From: a bacterium | Lineage (GTDB): Bacteria > Planctomycetota > Planctomycetia > Kolteriales > Kolteriaceae | Assembly (NCBI GenBank): GCA_019753235.1 | Contig: JAIELF010000025.1 | Span: forward strand, 50,097-114,096 | Length of the DNA stretch: 64,000 nt | Direction: 5' to 3' | In this document: positions 61,310 through 64,000 of the stretch, one piece after another | Numbering within the stretch: position 1 is the stretch's first letter | How the letters are laid out: every line of letters starts with the position of its first letter | Made by a program: the position numbers and the translations under genes | The notes under the pieces: model-generated | Told to the model about the DNA's origin: nothing | Database searches by the model: none | What the model saw: the letters and a program-made list of their open reading frames with translations, nothing else

Positions 61310-61993
61310 GTGAACCTTTTCATCTTCGCGCGGCGCCAATTTCTGTTGATGGCGACCTTGGGTCTGTCGGCTATCTCGGCCCCTGCTCAAGAAGTGGTAG
61401 AAACGACCGGCCAAAGCTGGGATGACCAGATGGTCGAATCTTGTTCCGGCCACACCTGCGGCAAATGCAAAAAGCCGGGCTTCGTTCAGAACATCAAAAC
61501 CAAGATCCACAACTTCGACAAAGAACAACTTCATCCCGATCATTGCTGGCCGGAACAGTACAGTCGGGAATCCATTCGACGCGTTTACGCCCCGCTCGGC
61601 CAACAGCTTGTCAATGGTCAGCGTCTCGAATCGATGATCTGGGAACACTACTTCGTCGAGGAAAAGTCCGCCGAGCTCAGCGAAGCGGGTAAATCACGTC
61701 TGCGGTATCTTGCCCGCAAGCGGCCCTTCATCATGCCGCAACTCGAACTTCAGACCTCTTTCGATCAGGCGGCCGACCAACAGCGAATCGCCGCCCTCAC
61801 TCAATATGCCAACGAAGTCTCGACACAGCCGATCTCTTGGAATGTCGTTCTCGTCAATCGCGGGACGCCGATCGGATTGTTCGGTGCCGAAGGGCCTAAG
61901 ACGATCGACAAGATGATTGGTCTGCCCGGGGCCGCCCCGTTTTATGAGCCCCAGATCAAGCGGAACTTCATGGCCGGCGAAGACGACGAATAA
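61310..61993 (+). CDS. Tat-type secreted Cys-containing protein of the Tad locus
   Basis: A 227-residue exported protein of unknown family. The N-terminus ARRQFLLMATLGLSAISAPA has a twin-arginine motif (R-R-x-F-L) and ends in APA, so Tat export and signal cleavage are likely. The mature N-terminus contains CSGHTCGKCKKPGF (C-x4-C-x2-C), possibly a metal site or disulfide cluster. The rest is a mixed fold with YSRESIRRVYAPLGQQLVNG and NEVSTQPISWNVVLVNRGTP. GTG at 61310 has GGAAGGA nine bases upstream. It follows TadC on the same strand. Function unknown; the location suggests an extracellular or periplasmic Tad component. Confidence 0.72.
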   Translation: MNLFIFARRQFLLMATLGLSAISAPAQEVVETTGQSWDDQMVESCSGHTCGKCKKPGFVQNIKTKIHNFDKEQLHPDHCWPEQYSRESIRRVYAPLGQQLVNGQRLESMIWEHYFVEEKSAELSEAGKSRLRYLARKRPFIMPQLELQTSFDQAADQQRIAALTQYANEVSTQPISWNVVLVNRGTPIGLFGAEGPKTIDKMIGLPGAAPFYEPQIKRNFMAGEDDE

Positions 61994-62296
61994 GCCGACC
62001 CTCTCGTTTCGACAAAAATCGCGTCCAGGCGTTTCGATCCCCACGGGAGGAGACGCCTGGTCCCTTTTCTTGACGGATTTGAGATTCCACCTGAAAGAAA
62101 TCAAAACTCATCTCGAATCAGCGTTTCTGGGACTTGCTCGACCAAATGCTTTTCAGCGCGAGCTATGTTTTCCTCGGATCATGTCATCCGTCAGGCGCCA
62201 GCCGTTCCTCCCGGCTTGAAAACGCCCGCCGGGATGCCGGTCTCGTTATTTGTCCACGAGGATCGGGAAGCGAATCCAATCAGGTGAGGATCAACT
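61994..62296. other. Intergenic region before the AAA+ gene
   Basis: A 303-bp gap. It contains short non-family open frames only. The Shine-Dalgarno GAGG with seven-base spacing directly precedes GTG 62297. No terminator or clear promoter was found. Confidence 0.4.
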
Positions 62297-63643
62297 GTGC
62301 GCGTCGAACTCGGTGATGATGACATCATCAATGAAGTCTATACGCCCCCTGCGCCGACCGCGCCGAGGACTCTTTCGGAGACCGGCCTGTCTCTGGGCTT
62401 TATCACGGATCTGATTCTGAAGACGCTCTTTGTTCGCGGGACGATGCTGGGCATCGAGCTCTCGCGTCAAATGTCCCTGCCCTTTAAGATTCTCGAACAA
62501 GCATTGCAGTTCCTCAAAGAAGAGAAGTGCGTCGAGATCTCGGGCGGCGACTTGATTGGGACAGTCTCTTATCGATTCGGCCTGACCGAGTTTGGCCGAC
62601 AGCGCGCTCGCGATGCGATGGAATCCTCTGCCTATGTCGGTCCCGCGCCCGTTCCCGTGGAAGAATACATCGATCAAGTCTATCGCCAATTGGTCACGGG
62701 AATTCCCCTTACGCGAGAGGGGATCAAAAACGCGTTCGCGCATCTGGTCATCACCGATGAGCTGGTCGATACGATCGGGCCCGCGGTTGTCAGTGGCCGA
62801 GCGGTTTTCATCTACGGCCCGCCAGGTACCGGCAAAACCAGCATCGCGCGAGCGATCGGCGAGTTCTTCAATCACTCGGGAGGGGAGATTTACATCCCCC
62901 ATGCCATCATGGCTGACGAAGGGATCGTCACGATGTACGATCCGATCGTGCATCGCGCCGCCGAGGATCAAGCCGAGGAGGTCGGACCGACTTCGCAGGC
63001 CCTTGTTCGCCGGCTGCTCAACGAAGATACTCTCGACCCGCGATGGATCAAGATTCAGCGACCCGTGATCGTCACGGGGGGAGAATTGACGCTGGATATG
63101 CTCGACCTGCGTTACAGTTCGACCGCCAACGTTTATCAAGCGCCTCTTCACATCAAGGCCAACGGCGGGATCTTCCTCATCGACGACTTCGGAAGGCAGC
63201 TTTGCAGTCCCAAGGAACTCCTCAATCGATGGATTCTGCCGCTCGAAGATCGGCACGACTTCTTAACGCTGGCCAATGGAAAGAAGTTCCAAGTCCCATT
63301 CGAGCAGCTCATCATTTTCTCGACCAACCTTGACCCTGCTCAGCTTGTCGACGATGCCTTCCTTCGTCGAATTCGCCATAAGATCGGCATTGATGCCCCC
63401 TCCCGCGAGATCTACGAGCAGATCTTTAATCTTTATTGCCGAAAACTTCGGCTTAACACCAGTCCCGAGTCGATCCAGTTCCTTTTCGATCGGTACTACA
63501 GCAAAGGCCGAATCACTCGGCCTAGCGATTGTCGAGATTTGCTGGAGATCGTCGTCTCGCTGTGCCGATTTAGACGAGAAGAGCTCCATCTGGACACCGC
63601 TCTCATCGAGGAAGCAGCCCGTCAGTTCATCGCGGAGTTCTAG
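62297..63643 (+). CDS. AAA+ ATPase of the Tad locus with N-terminal winged-helix-like region
   Basis: A 448-residue protein. Residues 30-110 form a helical domain (LSLGFITDLILKTLFVRGTM, LEQALQFLKEEKCVEI, LTEFGRQRARDAM) that reads like a winged helix. The AAA+ module follows, with Walker A FIYGPPGTGKTSIARAIGEF, Walker B GGIFLIDDFGRQL, sensor 1 IIFSTNLDPAQL and Arg-finger region DDAFLRRIRHKIGI. The C-terminal region has a YSKGRITRPSDCRDLLEIVV helical lid. GTG at 62297 has GAGG upstream. It is not a typical MoxR or sigma-54 activator; I cannot name a family. Its place after TadC and the Tat protein suggests regulation or remodelling of the Tad system. Confidence 0.78.
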   Translation: MRVELGDDDIINEVYTPPAPTAPRTLSETGLSLGFITDLILKTLFVRGTMLGIELSRQMSLPFKILEQALQFLKEEKCVEISGGDLIGTVSYRFGLTEFGRQRARDAMESSAYVGPAPVPVEEYIDQVYRQLVTGIPLTREGIKNAFAHLVITDELVDTIGPAVVSGRAVFIYGPPGTGKTSIARAIGEFFNHSGGEIYIPHAIMADEGIVTMYDPIVHRAAEDQAEEVGPTSQALVRRLLNEDTLDPRWIKIQRPVIVTGGELTLDMLDLRYSSTANVYQAPLHIKANGGIFLIDDFGRQLCSPKELLNRWILPLEDRHDFLTLANGKKFQVPFEQLIIFSTNLDPAQLVDDAFLRRIRHKIGIDAPSREIYEQIFNLYCRKLRLNTSPESIQFLFDRYYSKGRITRPSDCRDLLEIVVSLCRFRREELHLDTALIEEAARQFIAEF

Positions 63644-63766
63644 GACAGACTTTGTCCCTGAAACAGAGTCGCCCCGCCGGCTGCTGTCGACGCTTCACCT
63701 GGGTTGATCGTTTTCTGCTCGATCCATCGCGGGGCCGGCACCAAGGTGCTCGGCAGAGGACAGGTG

Positions 63767-64000
63767 ATGCGAAACATTCTCGGAACAAAACTCACCCTCG
63801 TCGGGGCGATCGTTCTAGCCGCTGTCAGTACCCTGTCGCTGGGTTGCAAATCGGTTCCGAAACTGGTGTGGCGCGACCGAGACCAGTCCCCCACGATTTT
63901 GCCCGCTTCGAACAAAGACAAACCACAACCGGAAATCCGGCTGGTGGAAGGCAAAAAAGAAAAGCCAACCCCCAAGATGCTCATCGATTTCGGTTACGTG
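63767..64000 (+). CDS. Lipoprotein, N-terminal fragment cut by window edge
   Basis: At least 78 residues of an exported lipoprotein. The signal peptide MRNILGTKLTLVGAIVLAAV ends in a lipobox LSLGC with Cys27. The mature part begins KSVPKLVWRDRDQSPTILPA and continues Lys/Pro-rich. The frame is open at the window end. ATG at 63767 has AGAGGACAGGTG upstream; GTG at 63764 would add one residue. In Tad loci a lipoprotein with TPR repeats (TadD) is frequent and this could be its start, but too little is seen to say. Confidence 0.72.
   Translation, partial: MRNILGTKLTLVGAIVLAAVSTLSLGCKSVPKLVWRDRDQSPTILPASNKDKPQPEIRLVEGKKEKPTPKMLIDFGYV

Noticed and set aside
1..64000. CRISPR arrays, tRNA or rRNA genes, insertion sequences, prophage
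   Set aside because: No regular spacer-repeat pattern, rRNA-like block, transposase motif or phage gene was seen. tRNA detection by eye is unreliable, so a tRNAscan run would be needed to exclude them fully.

Overview
The window looks like part of a planctomycete chromosome (class Planctomycetia, possibly Pirellulales; genus not resolvable by eye). The grounds are moderately high GC, frequent GTG/TTG starts behind good Shine-Dalgarno sites, a DUF1080 sugar-hydrolase-like protein, an Alternative Complex III plus caa3 oxidase operon, futalosine-route menaquinone genes, a Tad secretion locus and many short monocistronic or divergent units. No rRNA, tRNA, CRISPR array, prophage or insertion sequence was recognised by eye.

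Layout. 0-10.6 kb: a cell-surface glycan block with four GT4-type glycosyltransferases (one cut by the left edge, two of them tandem paralogues), a nucleotide-diphosphosugar-transferase-like protein, a Wzx-type flippase, GDP-mannose 4,6-dehydratase and a prolyl-oligopeptidase-like hydrolase. The mannose-1-phosphate guanylyltransferase that would feed the dehydratase lies at 28-29 kb. 10.6-18.5 kb: housekeeping and mixed genes (sugar isomerase/epimerase, DUF1805 protein, M16 peptidase, Rieske protein, patatin-like lipase, dapF) and an unusual phosphatase joined to a cytochrome-c'-like heme domain. 18.6-24.6 kb: a DUF1080 protein, then a four-gene set resembling E. coli yehP/yehQ/yehI (VWA, SWIM zinc finger, MolR/DUF4132) without the MoxR ATPase. 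24.8-36.9 kb: gluconokinase, topoisomerase III, manC, a HAD hydrolase, a small secreted Ala/Pro/Val-rich protein, mqnA-mqnC, a lone ABC ATPase, a neutral-ceramidase-like protein and ComB.

36.9-51.5 kb, all on the minus strand: a long respiratory operon reading ActA, ActB, ActC, ActD-ActE fusion, ActF, a small membrane protein, SCO, CoxII (with cytochrome c domain), CoxI (A2 subtype), CoxIII, CoxIV and a second CoxIII-like protein. Together these should oxidise menaquinol and pass electrons to oxygen; the mqnA/mqnC genes nearby fit that. A perfect 15-bp palindrome abuts a plausible promoter upstream of actA.

52-55.7 kb: an Hsp70-like/DUF2760 pair and xylose isomerase. 56-64 kb, plus strand: a Tad (tight adherence) locus with CpaE, CpaF, TadB, TadC, a Tat-type secreted Cys-containing protein, an AAA+ ATPase with an N-terminal helical/winged-helix-like region and the start of a lipoprotein cut by the right edge.

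The most unusual single gene is the phosphatase-cytochrome c' fusion at 17554-18447. The most system-like oddities are the MoxR-less VWA/SWIM/MolR set and the AAA+ and Tat-protein additions to the Tad locus. All function calls rest on motifs and family knowledge read by eye; no search was run.
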